NCBI GenBank assembly: GCA_029255685.2
Contig: CM055313.2
Coordinates: 55,157,579 to 55,221,578, forward strand
DNA length: 64,000 nucleotides
Source: Silene conica
Taxonomy: Eukaryota; Streptophyta; Magnoliopsida; Caryophyllales; Caryophyllaceae
Reading direction: 5' to 3'
The position numbers and the translations under genes are program-made. Position 1 is the stretch's first letter; each line of letters starts with the position of its first letter. The notes below the pieces were generated by a model. The model saw only the letters and a program-made list of their open reading frames with translations, searched no databases and was not told the DNA's origin. Positions 10,617-23,160 of the stretch are shown here, in pieces.

Positions 10617-12600
10617 AGAGAGCCTGTAACGCAAAATCGTGATTTCAGCCAAGTTTGAACTTCACAAAATCGACATGTAAACTTCGACAAACACTAAAAT
10701 TATGATTTGCCCAACATCACAAACATCAATCCCTACTAATCTATCAGCACATAAGTCCCATAACAATCCTCAAATGAAATTAATAAGTATCCGTCGCAAA
10801 ATGCGAAAAACTGAAAATAGCATATGAACATGTAACAACATCATAAGGCATGGATTTCTCACATAAGAACAATCCTAGGCATGCTTCTAAGTTCATTAAA
10901 CACAATCCTTTGAATAAAATCAGAAACCATATGAAAATCACAACAAAAGTGCTAATATACACATAAAGGCCGAGTTATCTCATTATCGTCACCTTTCAAG
11001 CTTATCCGGCTAAAGATCTTCCTCAACAATGTAGCTATCGATCTCTGGATCCTCTAAGCCAACACCTACAAGCATAGAAACGGATTTTACGCACTTGAAA
11101 CGGAATTAAGAGAAAACAGCCTAATTTTCGAGTGAAAGGATTTACAAAAAGAAAGTGATAGATGGCTTGGAAATCGAATGAGGATTCCGAAAATGTCGTT
11201 GTTACCTCGATTCGAGTACCGGATGATGAAGAATTTCTCAAAAGAAGGAGGAATAAAATGGAGGTTTATGAGGTTTGTGTTTTACAGTGAAATGTTGATG
11301 GTGATGAGGAATGTGTCGATGGAAAGGGTTTATGGGGGTTTTATGGACTGTCCTTTCCGAGTAAATAAAATGGGTCGGACACTTGAACGGATATTTATGA
11401 TACGAGTTTAAGTTTACCAAGTAGTATTCGTCTTAAGGACTTAAGGTTCTTAAGACGGAACTTACTAATTAAATTAAAACCTTTCACAATAAATTATTAA
11501 AATATTATTTTATTACTTAAAATAATTTAAAACGCTTAAATTAGATTTTACGAAAATACGGGATGTTACATATCATCATAACTCACACCAATCATGGATT
11601 TATAGGTGAAAGCAAAATTTATTAATTATGACCATTTTATTATATATTATCATGTAATTACAAACAATTTGTTACAAAGTGAGATATAACATCACCCAAG
11701 TAGAGAATGATAGAATAAAAATTAATCAACTTAAATCAAAACATAACTTTTCAATTAAAATATTGTCAATTCTTCGAAGATATTTGTATTATTATTAATT
11801 TTACACTTTATAAGTTGGGCATTTATACTTTTTATATATGAAAAAAAAAATACTATGTAAAGATAGAAAATGATATAAGGTACAAGTACATATAACATAA
11901 CGGTTATACAAATTATGGGTAAAGATGTTGATATTATTGTTTTGTTATATGAATTTTAATAGAAGTTTAAATTAAGAATGTTAACACTCGACAATAATGT
12001 TGTTATGAGTGCGATGAATAATTAAAAATTCTAATTCTAATATTTTGTATCTTAATCTTCCTCCCTTTTTGTCCATTCAAACAAAAAATTATTACCTATA
12101 TTAATACATTGTTGCTTAAAGTTGGTGTTTTTAACAATTTCAGTTTATTTTGACTCGTAAAAAAATGGTGATTGGTAATAAACTAAAGAAAACACAAAAC
12201 ACGTACATATTAATTAGAACTCTAAATAATTTATATACAAGTCGAACTATAAAAGAGCATTACGTAGATAATATAATGTTATTCTGATCTTCAATTTTCT
12301 AATTTTTTATACGACTGAAAATGTTATTTATGATGATATGATTCTAATTGTATGGAGAAAATTATCTTGCCAAGTTGGCAACAAATATTTCAACCCAATT
12401 TATTTTTAAGTCGAAAAATAAAAAAAATCAAAGAATAAAAAAATGAGATGTTAATTGATTGCATTGTCACCACTACATTTTATATACACTTGCATTGCAA
12501 TAATATGGGTAAGTTATTAATTGGCAAGTAGAAAACAATCAAATTATTTAATTTAGAAGAAAAATTAATTATAAAATAGGCAAATGAAACCCCAAAATAA

Positions 12601-12629
12601 CCCGTGATTTTCACGGGTAACAAAACTAG
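12601..12629 (+). repeat. internal Helitron 3' terminus
   Basis: Hairpin CCCGTGATTTTCACGGG (12601-12617), eight bases, then CTAG (12626-12629) and a T. It is nearly identical to the outer element's 3' end at 18070-18098 and in the same orientation, so at least two Helitron events are recorded here. Confidence 0.8.
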
Positions 12630-13699
12630 TATAATATAAAAAGGCAAGACAAAGCACCACATTTCACCATTTCACTTTTGAGAAATTCTAGCAAGCCACA
12701 TCATCATTATTTAAAAAATAAAAAATAAAAATAAAAACCACCTAGCGTAACACCCGTGAAAATTCACGGGACTGTTAATTTCAATTTTGTAAAGTATGTG
12801 ATCAATTACCGTCGTTAGATAATTTAATAACATATTTTATGTATATGTAAAGCTCTTAATGTAAGTAGATAAAAAAGTATATAAATAATCATATATTAAA
12901 GTACATTTAGAAATTTTGTTGAAATAAGTTATAGGAAAAAGTTATAAAATGGTACATGGTATATTATATTATTATGCGTTATTAAGAGAGGAAGTGGTGA
13001 TTGACCTCATAACTTTGTGCCATTGTGAAATTAATTCACAACTTTCAATTAAAATAATTTGACCCCATAAATTACGTAATAAATGAATTAAACTCCTTTA
13101 TCAAAATTTTATGAGAAATTCAATTATCATATCCAAAAAAGTAAAAAATGGTTGAAAATAAAATTTTAAGAAATTAATATTAGTTTTTTTAAGCATGAAT
13201 TAGATAATAAAAATAATACGAATTGCATACTAAAACCATGTTTTTATATACATAGATTATGTAGTAAATCGGTATGATTTTAAAAAAACAATTAAAAATC
13301 GTATGTGTAAAATATTGATACGTTGAAAAATTAAAATATTTTGATATTTTTTTTATCCTTTTATTATATTTTTATATTTTTTGTCATGAAAATATTTTAT
13401 TCCAACTTTAAATTTAAACACAACTACCTACAAAATATTTTGCAATTGAAATGTTTTACCAAAATTGTAAAAAGTTAAAAACTATGTACTTTATAATAGA
13501 AATAATGTTTTCTTTTTTTTTCATAAAATATTTAAAGTTTTTTTTTATCTAATTTATGCTAAAAAAATTTCTTGATTTATTTTTTTGGGTTTTTTTATGT
13601 GATAAGTTCGATTTAAAATTTATAAAACCCCTTTGCCTTCCATTTTTTTGTTTCACTCCACTTTCGTTTTTTTCTTTTCCTTTTTCCTTTTGTTGAGAT

Positions 13700-13792
13700 G
13701 AGAGTTCACTCATGACGGTTCCAAGGGATGATTCATGTCAGCCGACCCCAAAACATTTTGGGACTAAGGCTCTGATGTTGTTGTTGTTGTTG
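13700..13792 (+). mobile_element. Au-type SINE, 3' portion
   Basis: The stretch GGGATGATTCATGT, CAGCCGACCCCAAA, TTTTGGGACTAAGGC and a terminal (TTG)n run is the conserved 3' end of plant Au SINEs. The tRNA-related head is not clear upstream, so I call a truncated copy. SINEs are RNA-polymerase-III-derived and move with LINE machinery. Confidence 0.75.
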
Positions 13793-16700
13793 TATTTTCA
13801 TAAAAACAAACTATTTTTTTGTGATATGATAATGAAATTTTTCATGAGATTTTGATAAAAGGTTTTTACTTCACTTATCTGTTAACTTATGGGGCTAAAT
13901 CACTCCAATTAAAAGTCGTGTGAGTTCTTTTAACGGAAGTAAAAAGTACGATAATACGACAAAACAATACGTGATTTATTTTAAAAATTCATTAAACGTT
14001 AGACGTTTGACATATCAATTGAGAAAACATAATCTCTACATCAAAAATGGGAAATTATTAATTTTTAGTAAAGTACGTTTTAGTTAAAAATTTGGAATTT
14101 TTTTTTTGTTTCAAATAACTTGTAATCTGAAATTTAATTTAATTATTTAACTTAAATAAACGAAATACTGTATTTCAAAATCAAGAATAATTATTAAACC
14201 CGACCGGCCGACCATAGCCAAACTCGAATACAATCATTTTGAAGAAGAAGTAAACCAAAAAAAAATCATTTTCAAGAAGAAAAAATATTTTAGAAAAATT
14301 TACATAAAATATGATCCCTTGGAAACAGATGAAGATATTGAATTGCAGGAAACAAAAATTTACATAAGTTCCTAATATGTAATGTGCATTTATAAGTTTT
14401 TGAACTATACAATTACAAGTAACAGATACATGAGACCCAAGATTCTCAAGTTACAAAGTAAAAAAGCCATACAAAGACATAACCAAATGGTGTACCACTC
14501 AAATATGCAATTAGTATTAACTTACTAAGTTAGCCGAAAATGCGACACTGTGACCAAACTCGAAAAACCGATATTGATGGATGACAGGAAACTGCAATTC
14601 AGCAAAGTCGATCTCTCATTTCTTTAGATACTTCCTTAATTGAGGAGTATCATCATCGTCAATATGATAACATGTTTCAACTCCCTCGGTATTCCATAGG
14701 AAGTTTCCAAATTACTTTTTATTTTAGCAAATCCTATTCTATTTATTTCTTTTTTCTTTATCCAACATAAAGAATATAGAGAAAATAAGAGAATGACATT
14801 GAAGTTCTCGAGAACCTTGAGAACCAAAAGGTAATTAATATCTACTTGTTATACGTAATAAACATTAAAGTTTAATTGTTATTGAAAACTACCAATTGAG
14901 TACCTTATTTAGTTGGCTTACTCTTATTGGTCGAATTAGAACTAACAATGCCAAAATGAATGAGAATGCTTCAAAATGCAAATGCTGAAATATTGTTGCG
15001 CCACATCAGCATGTGTACATCCTTCTTTTATATATATAATGATGAATTTATAAGCATTAAATACATACCAAGTTTTTTAAATAGCATAATATCATTATTT
15101 AAAAAAATATAAAATAAAAAACTAATGAATTTACAAGCATTAAATGCATATCAAGTTTTTAAATAGCATAATAACGAATAAAGTTTAAACTCTTAATTTT
15201 TAATAAATTTAACAACAATTAATAAATCAAAATGTATACTAAATTTAAAATTTACGTGTTCATTGTTAGAATAAGTTAATCCCCATATAAAAAAACGGAT
15301 CACTGTAAATTTACACCATGTAACTATTTTGTTTTGCAATAAAGATTAAATTATATACATCTATCTATACAATGTAATTTAAAGGCTAATTGTTACAGTA
15401 ACTTTTTTAGTGTTGCGTACGTGTGTGTAAAGATAAGATATTTACAAAGTATTTATCTAAAAACTAAAACATTTTAATTATGATCATATTTCACACTCTA
15501 AAAAAATATTAAAAGGTAATATTATTAGGTGGAGTTAATAGCTTTTAATACACTTTTGGACTTTCTTTTGTCTATAATAATTTTTAGATTTTATTCAACG
15601 TGTTATCTAAAATATTAAAGTTCTTTTCGAATATAAAAAGTAACAAATTACTCCGTAATCATAAGTAAAAATATATTGTATAAATAGTATACTTATACAA
15701 TATAATTACAACGCTAAATTAAATAGTTTTTTTATCATCATGTACCAAGATAAGCTATTTATAAAGTATTTATCTAAAAAAAGTTATCTATAAAATCTAA
15801 TTAAAAGGGTAGCCTAAGAAGTGTGGGATGACAAAATTAAATGTGACATGACAATTTTAAATGTGACATGACGAAAAAAAGTGACATAGATTATCAATTT
15901 AAGAAAAAAAAAGTTAAAAAATTTAAAAATATAAGCTTTAAACACAAAAAAAAAAAGATAATCATTGATCTCCTCTCATAATTTTTGTTATTTATTTACC
16001 TTTATTAATTAACCATTATTTCCTTTATTTAATAAAATGACCTTTTAACTTTCTTTTCATTTACTATATATACCCAGTTGGTATATTCCATATTTTTTTT
16101 TATCTTCGTTCTATTTTTTAAATTTTGAGAGAATTAGTTGCAAAAAAATTCATATGTAACTATTATAACCACCCTAATTTCAACTTTATTCAAAAAATTA
16201 GTACTAAAATATAAATACAAAAGTAAATTAGTTATTTCGTTTTTTATTTTTATAATATTTTGAATTAATTAGAATCTTATTATTTATTATTTTTGTGTTT
16301 GTTTTAATATTGCCGTAGAATGAATTTTCATCTTTAGTCAAAAATTAGCAGGTGTGGTATACCTAGCTAGGGAACTAAATTAATTATTCGCTTCTTATTT
16401 TTATTATGTTTTGAATCAATTAGAATCTTATTAGTTTTTTTGTGTTTATATTAATATTGCAGAAGGTTAAATTTTCAACTTTAATCCAAAAAAATTCCAG
16501 GTAAAGTATACGCGGAGAACTGAGTTAATTATTCTCTTTTTATTTTTATTATGTTTTGAATCAATTTGAATCTTATCCGTTATTATTTTTTTGTTTACAT
16601 TAATATTACAGGGGGATGACATACTCACATTTAAATAACAATGCACCAGATTGAAAATAATAGCAATGGATCTTCTTTACAGATTTTTTCTTGATTTGAA

Positions 16701-18069
16701 TGACTCTTTTATTTTTGCCGATTTTTTTTCTTTCTGCAATGGTATATTTGAAACATCGAAAGGCTAACAAAAATCTTTAATAAGTTATTGACATGTAATA
16801 TTATTGTCTTTCACTCTTTCCTACACGTCGGTCTCCTTTGTAACACTTATGTTCTATTTTTATTTTGTCAAACAGGTTAGAAATCAAATTGCTTAGTCAA
16901 AGTGTTAAAGTACGATGCACATATGTCAATTTTTTCGTATCATAGTGTTATAAATATATTCATAATAAAAATATGCACGATTAGTAATTAGTTAGAATGA
17001 AACCGATTCATATTCTCCAATTTATTGTTCCAATTCCAATGCTTTCAAGCCTCTAAATCATTTTTTTGTTTTCCATCAAATAAATTATTCTATAACTCAC
17101 AATGTTTTTTGGATAAATGTTCTTTTTAAAATGACCTGTTTATATTTTATTTCTCATGAATTAGGATATGTTAATATTTCGCATGAAGTATAATAATATT
17201 GTTTTGATTACACTTTTGGACGAATGATCGAATTTGAATAATCTATGTTTGGATTGTATATAAATCTCAATTTGTTGCGTAATTCTGATATATGTTTAAT
17301 TACTTTTGCCCATCTTATACTACTAATAATTATTATTAGAGTTCACCTACAAAGTTTTGATATTTACTTTACTCTCTTACATTGTCCAAAATCTATAAAA
17401 TCGTATTAAAAGGCTAAGCTAAAAAAATGTGACATGACAACTTTAATTGTGATGGGGTAACTTTTATGTGATATGGCAAAAAAAATGACATGGATTACCA
17501 ATTCAAGAAAATTAAAAAATATAAGTTAAATTTTTTTTAAAAATAGAAGGTAAAAACAAAAAAAATTGTAATTGATATCCTCTCATAATTTACCTTATTT
17601 ATTTAACCATTATTTACTTTATTAATGAAATGATTTTTTAACTTTCCTTTCATCATTATTATATATACTCTTTATTTATGTACCATATTTTTTATTTTCC
17701 TTGATTCATAAAATTTTGAGAGAATTAGTAATATAATTTTTCATATATATTTCGAAGTTAGGAGGGTTTAACTTCATATGGAGTAGAAAATAAATTTCAA
17801 TGTAATTTGTTCATATATGAAAGGGTGACTTCCTTAATGGAATAGAAAATAAATTTCAATGCAATTTTTAAATGGTCGCTTCAAAACAACCAAATTATTC
17901 ACATTTTGGTTTGCCTATACTCCTGAATCAAAAATTGAATTGTATTAAACATTTGTTTTAAAATACCGCTCCCCTAGTCATGTTCGTTTTAAACAAACGA
18001 TTGAGATATGGACTACTCCGTATAAGTTATTCACAAATTAACACTTAAACAAAGTAAATTATTAATGAT

Positions 18070-18098
18070 CCCGTGATTTTCACGGGTTCCAAAACTAG
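18070..18098 (+). repeat. Helitron 3' terminal hairpin and CTAG end
   Basis: CCCGTGATTTTCACGGG forms a 7-bp stem with a 3-nt loop. It is followed by TTCCAAAA and CTAG, with host T at 18099. This is the expected rolling-circle termination structure. Confidence 0.88.
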
Positions 18099-18670
18099 TT
18101 ATAACTTAAAAAATATTCAAATTATATAATTTTTTTAATGTAGGATTTATAGCCACTCTTGAATATAAATTCGTCTAACTTTTCGATGTGGGATATATTA
18201 CCACTTCTAATTAATTTTTTTTTAAAAAAAATAAGTGTTTTAAAAAGTATATTCCATATGTAAAATTGTGTTCTCTTTTTTTCTTTATTCCCTAATTTTT
18301 TGATGCGGGATATATTCATACTTCTAATTAATATCTAAAATCTTACAAAATTTAATTAAGTAGTTTATAATTTAAATAAGTAGTTTATAATAGTCCATAA
18401 TTTTTTGATGTGGGATGTAATATCACCCCTAATTATAATTTAAAAAATATTCAAATTATATAATTTTTTTTGATGTAGGATTTATAGCCACTCCTGATTA
18501 TAATTTAAAAATCATTCAAATTCTATTATTGTGTTATACCCTATTTTCTTTCTCTGTTCATCTAACTTTTCGATGTCAGATATATTGCTACTTCTAATTA
18601 ATTTTTTTTAAAAAAAATAAGTGAAAAAAGATTTAATTAAGTGTTTAAAAAGTTGAAAACTACTGCATCG
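18099..18670 (+). repeat. GATGTGGGA tandem array, right part
   Basis: Continuation of the array cut at 6588, with cores near 18137 (diverged), 18186, 18302 (GATGCGGGA), 18408, 18471 and 18573. The stretch at 18408-18480 is the intact relative used to read the Helitron's empty site. It ends about 120 bp before the host-gene promoter-like region. Confidence 0.8.
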
Positions 18671-18787
18671 CTCGAAAAAAGACTCAAATATATATTTATA
18701 TTAATAATTGATTGATTTATTGATTGATTAATAAATGAGGTTATTAGACAATTAAGCACACAACCCAAGTCGTAAAAGGTAATAAGA

Positions 18788-18802
18788 TGGGCTAAATGGG
18801 CC
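18788..18802 (+). promoter_or_regulatory. paired site II elements
   Basis: TGGGCT (18788-18793) and TGGGCC (18797-18802) sit about 40-60 bp upstream of a CT-rich leader. Paired TGGGCY boxes are typical of plant promoters of ribosomal, mitochondrial and other growth-related genes. Confidence 0.5.
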
Positions 18803-18839
18803 TAAACTATCTCACAACTGCTAACCCAAATCTACCGTA

Positions 18840-20656
18840 ACAGAAAGACCTGTACTGCCACTCTCTTCTCTCTCATTCCCACTACCACTACCACCCCCGA
18901 CATCTCCGTCCTTCATTCACTACCACTACCGTCATCAACCATCGAAACTTCCGCAGGTGATATAAACAATTCAATCTCTGAAAATTAGGGTTTCCTAAAT
19001 TAGGGTTTTATTTAGATTTTGAGATGATCGATTTCATTTTTTCGTCAATTTTTTATCAACTTCAGCAGTTTTTACTTTTTACATGCCCTAATTTTGTTTA
19101 ATGTATCAAATTTCGCTGTTGAATGATCTTTTGTTAAAAAGTTGGCTTGATTTTTTATTGTTGCGATTATTCGAGTTGTGTTGGAAGTAAGTTTGTTAAT
19201 TAAGTGATGCTTAAACCTGAGATTGTTCGAGAAATTGTTACTTTTGCGAAACGATCAACTTGATTATGGTGTAGTTGTTGCTTACCTTTGATCAGTGGAG
19301 TTTCATCTCTCACTTTCATGCGTCTTTGTTTTTGTTAATGTAACTTCAAGTTTTGATAATTTTCTATCTATTTGAGCACTTATTTTATGTGTTTAATTCC
19401 ATTTGTTGAGTTTGTTTTCGTTGTTGATTGTTGTCTTGCTTAAAATTGGACTGATATTAGTTGACAGAGCTTTCTTATGTTTTTGATGATTGAAGGATTT
19501 GTAATTATTGAGGCCTCGTTTGCGATACAATTCCGTATGTTTTTATGGTTGGACAATGTTTTAGTTATTGAAGTTGGTTAATTGGTTGAGTTTGCGATGC
19601 TTCAGATAGATTGTGCAATTGAGTTGAGTTTAGTAAAGCAATCAGTTTGTGGAAAGATTGTCTGGCTATTGTATTTGAAATGTTGATACCCCAGAGATGG
19701 CAATTCCAGGTCTTCCCACCGTTTGCATTTCCTAATAATAACCACTCCAATTTAGCGCAGTCCAATAGTATTAGTGCACTTTTTAGGTGCTTTTAGAGGT
19801 CTACGAGTTGACAAACACTTCATGGCACCACAATTAAAGATCACCAGTGTTTCCAAACACGACAATTCCATACACACCACAATTTTCTTCTCCCGAGAAA
19901 AGCCACTGCAATTTATCACATTCCGTTATAGTCAATTCTATTAATCTTGGAGCAACGAATGGTCCCATACATATCATGGTTCGTTTTAATTCGGGTATGT
20001 AATCTATAAATCATGTTTCAAGTTAGTAATTAAATAATTATCCTTCTGGTTGTTGGCTTGCATAATTTTGAGAACACTTGGGTTTATGTGGTCTCAATCA
20101 GGTAGATTGGGGTAGGGGAGTAGTGAGCGGAAATAAAATGCTAGTTTCATAGAATAATCTAGCTCTCGGGCCCATTGTTATTGTTTGTTGTATTTAGTTC
20201 TCAAAATTGACTTGTATGCTGCTATACTCTGTGAATGTAAGGGAACAACATTATTATGTCATGTATGATTCTGGTAGGCTAGATGCTGGTTTATGGATTT
20301 CTGTTATGTATGTTTGACTTAAATTGAATTGCTATCCCGTATCATACCCAAAAAGAAATAGGCTAGCAGAGTTGTTCTGATGCAATCGATGAGCTTGTGT
20401 GCTGTTTTACTGAGATGTCATTGATGTCCATATTTCTCATATTTCTTGATGCAGAATTTGTCATATGTTTGTTGCATATAATTTCCACTTTTCCAGCCTT
20501 GAGGCGTGCTTCAGAAGGTGCATGTATGAAATAAGAGCTATTTATCCTTGTGCTGACTAAATATTATTTTTGTGTTTGCAGCCTACTTCAGCCGGTCTTA
20601 CTATTGGAACTCTTAACAAGTTGAAAGTTGAAGGTCCTCTGCTCTTTAGGGAAAAC
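18840..20656 (+). pseudogene. 5' end of an unidentified host gene cut by a transposon
   Basis: A CT-rich leader (CTCTCTTCTCTCTCATTCC) without ATG runs to CAG|GT at 18956/18957. A T-rich intron-like stretch follows, with telo-box-like TTAGGGTTT copies near its start. A polypyrimidine tract with TTTGCAG ends at 20581. The next stretch (20582 on) is open in one frame, reading PTSAGLTIGTLNKLKVEG and then PLLFREN. After about 75 bp the sequence turns into the TAGGTACATTT repeat of the inverted-repeat element at about 20657. I do not recognise the protein and the stretch has no ATG, so it could be an internal exon or part of the leader. No downstream exon is visible in the window. Splice sites are inferred by eye. 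Confidence 0.45.
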
Positions 20657-21015
20657 AGTACATTTCTTTTAGCTACGAGGTACATTAATTCTTAATGCCC
20701 TTCTCAATAATAAGGGATATAGTTTAGGTTGAAATAGGCGTTTTTTTCTCGTAGATACTTATTTTAGCTATTACGTACGTTTCAAAAGTGCCCTGTATAG
20801 TAGAAACATTTCTTTCCACGATACTTATTTTAGCTACTAGGTACGTTTCAAAAGACTCCTATGTAAATTTTCCCAATTTTAAATGTATATTAGGTACATT
20901 TCTTTCCACTATACTTACTTTAGCTATTAGGTTCATTTATAAAGTGCCCTAGATACATTTTAAATGTGTAGTAGGTACATTTCTTTCCATGATTCTTATT
21001 TAAGCTACTAGGTAC
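20657..21015 (+). repeat. TAGGTAC repeat array, left arm outer part
   Basis: Four to five degenerate units with TACTTATTTTAGCTACTAGG, TACGTTTCAAAAG and ACATTTTAAATGTATAGTAG. It is interrupted at 21015/21016 by the hAT insertion and resumes at 25854. Confidence 0.8.
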
Positions 21016-21739
21016 TAGGGAAGTCATTGGGGGGATAGGTTAACCGTACCCTTACCCGTCACCAAATTTTAACCCCCATACCCGCCCCACCACCTGTGAT
21101 GGGAATCCCCACCATCACCCGCCTGACAGGCTAATATAGAGAACCATACCCACCCCCTCTAACCCCCAAACCCACCTGCCACCTGCCTGTCCCCGCCGGT
21201 ACCCGCTAAACCCGCCCCACAGCCTAGAGCCCAATATTTACAGTGGCTATAAATCAGCCCTGAGCCCCTGAACTATATAAAAAATTAAGCTACAGATTCA
21301 AAAGTTCAATACTCATAGTCTCATACATATCCATGAATACTAAATTATACATGTCAATAACTCATACATATCAAATACAATTTTTGAGTGAAATCCAGTA
21401 TATCAAATATTCATACAACTAGTCCCTAATAAATTATCCTTCATTTCTTGTACAAATGCATCAACCTTCTTCCATTAGTCCAACTCAGTCATTGAAACGA
21501 GAAAGAAAGATTGACATTAACGAGAAAAGGATAAACAAAAACAAGCAGAAATAAGTGATGCGTAAACTGTATGAAAAAAGCACATAAACAGACTGCATCA
21601 TAAACAGACGTCACAGGAACAGGAACAGACATCAGTCATATTGAAACAGCCGTATTGAAGTTAATGCCAAAGTTTAGCCATATTGAAACAGCCATATCCC
21701 AAAGTTCAGCCATATTGAAAAACATAATTGTTTGGTACC

Positions 21740-23160
21740 TCATCTTCCGTGGTGCATTCTTCCTCTTCAAGCTCACTTCTTTGAATCCATCACCACCTTT
21801 AAACTGACATTAAGAGATTACAAAAGCAACTTTATAATATAAGAAGTAAAAGAAGATTAAAATGTTTGTAGTATAGAATAAAATGTTTTACTTTTAATAT
21901 TGGTCCAAATCCAGTTTTGAGCACACATTAAAGCCTCTACCGTAAATGGAATAAGGCGACTACGATGTGCACTTAAAACACGTCTGCTAGTACTAATCGC
22001 TGATTCAGAAGCAACACTAGAAACAGGAATACTTAGGATGTCCTTTGCTATGATTTGAAGTGTGGGAAATATTGATCCATTAATTTTCCACCAAATAAGA
22101 ATATCAAAATCACCTGAAAGAGGCACATTAGGAGACTCTAAATATTTTTCTAGCTCAGATTTTTCTTGCACTTGATTTTCCTCAACCTCCAAATATTTAG
22201 CAAAGCCACTCAATTTCCTTTTTCCGAGACTAGAAACAAATGGTGGTAGCCCAGAAGCATGAGTATGTTCTTTTACTTTACCTTTTCCTACTTCACTAGA
22301 ATATTCACTCACCAACTCTCTCAAAAGGTCTTTAACCGTATCAATCTCAAAATCAACGTCCATAACCTCATAAAACTGCTTGTAATAGTAGCAAACAAGA
22401 GGTAGTTTATATCTAGGGTCTAATATGGCTGCCACGGCTAAAAGAGCGTTCACATCCTTCCAATACTTGTTATATTTTTCCAACATCGTGATCGCTATGT
22501 TTTTTATCAAAGGATCGAATGATGTAACCCAATTATTCAAAGCACATCTAATATCACATATATTAGAAAAATAAATATTGGCGGTAGGATATTTAGTGCC
22601 GGAAAATTCATGAGTAGCATCACTAAACAACTCTAACTTGTCACAAATTTTTTCAGCTTTCTCCCAATCTTCTTTGAGTGGCGCACACTTATAAACATCA
22701 TCTCGACCACATAAAACATCAAATACATTATTGTCCTTGATTGCAACCTTAAGCATTTCATAAGTTGAGTTCCAACGAGTTTTACAATCAAGCACAAGTT
22801 TCCTAGAACAATTTTTAGCATGAGTCCTAGCTACACTGTGAAATTTTGTCACCCTTGAAACAGATGTTGTCCAAATTACAACACTTTGCCTTACTCTTTC
22901 AATTCCCTCCCCAATAATGCTAAGATCATCTTGGACAATAAGATTTAAAATATGGGCACAACATCGCACATGCAGAAACTTACCACTCACGATCTGTGAA
23001 CTCTTTGGAAGCTTTATACGCAAAATATCAATCATAGCGTCATTTGTTGTGCAGTTGTCCAAGGTGACCGAAGAGATGCGGCAATCAAGATTTCAGTCAT
23101 ATATACACGTACACAAAGCCTCAGCTAAAACCTCTTTTGTATGGGGTGGCTCTACATAAG
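21740..23160 (-). pseudogene. hAT transposase C-terminal half, left arm
   Basis: The main reading frame (21857-23062) gives about 400 residues of a RICESLEEPER/DAYSLEEPER-type hAT transposase. Visible are an LDNCTTND motif, CCAHILNL, TRWNSTYEML and the C-terminal hATC dimerisation region with SVASESAISTSRRVLSAHRS. The N-terminal BED zinc finger and first catalytic region are missing. Just upstream (about 23105) a Trp codon kept in the other arm (IYDW) is TGA here. A last exon follows an intron-like GT at the end of the main frame; compared with the right arm it has lost about 30 bp (region 21735-21790). It cannot make a complete transposase. Confidence 0.88.

Larger units (their letters stand above)
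8669..11570 (-). mobile_element. solo gypsy LTR (2902 bp) with TSD TATCA
   Basis: On the minus strand the LTR starts TGTAACATCCCGTATTTTCG and ends GGGGTTTTACA. It is flanked by identical 5-bp duplications TATCA (8664-8668 and 11571-11575), the signature of one insertion followed by LTR-LTR recombination. No internal coding sequence remains. The LTR is of the same family as the interrupted LTR at 42427/62158-64000. It shares the TGTAACATCCC start, two copies of a GAGAGCCGGTTTCCC...GGGGGGTCT stretch (9210, 10062), and clusters of CAGCCGG hairpins. It also contains an array of ten covarying hairpins (9397-9972). Confidence 0.93.
11576..18069. other. Helitron interior, right segment
   Basis: AT-rich sequence without a supported gene. 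Visible items are a second Helitron 3' terminus (12601-12629) followed by a 5'-end-like stretch TATAATATAAAAAGGCAAG (12630), a perfect palindrome CCCGTGAAAATTCACGGG (about 12753-12770), an Au-SINE tail (13700-13792), and two modules with TCTATAAAAT...ATTAAAAGG followed by GTGACATGACA repeats (15787 and 17392). Nested or rearranged Helitron pieces explain most of it. Confidence 0.55.
6589..18098 (+). mobile_element. Helitron, 11.5 kb, non-autonomous, with nested insertions
   Basis: The 5' end is TC (6589-6590) in TCTATATAATAACATAAAAA and the 3' end is CTAG (18095-18098), preceded by a GC-rich hairpin CCCGTGATTTTCACGGG (18070-18086) eight bases upstream. Insertion is between A (6588) and T (18099), the Helitron target. 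The flanks belong to one GATGTGGGA repeat: joining 6588 to 18099 gives a junction matching the uninterrupted copy around 18408-18450 almost base for base. No Rep/helicase coding sequence is visible, so it depended on another element. Inside are a solo gypsy LTR (8669-11570), a second Helitron 3' end (12601-12629), an Au-SINE tail and several internal 5'-end-like stretches. Confidence 0.82.

Noticed and set aside
10226..10690. Overlapping frames of 80-102 codons on both strands
   Set aside because: They read through the CAGCCGG palindromes; self-complementary GC-rich repeats lack stop codons on both strands.
17392..18098. A separate 0.7-kb Helitron ending at 18098
   Set aside because: The 3' end at 18098 pairs with 6589 according to the reconstructed empty site. 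The stretch at 17392 is more likely an internal 5'-like module, though a younger nested element sharing this end cannot be fully excluded.
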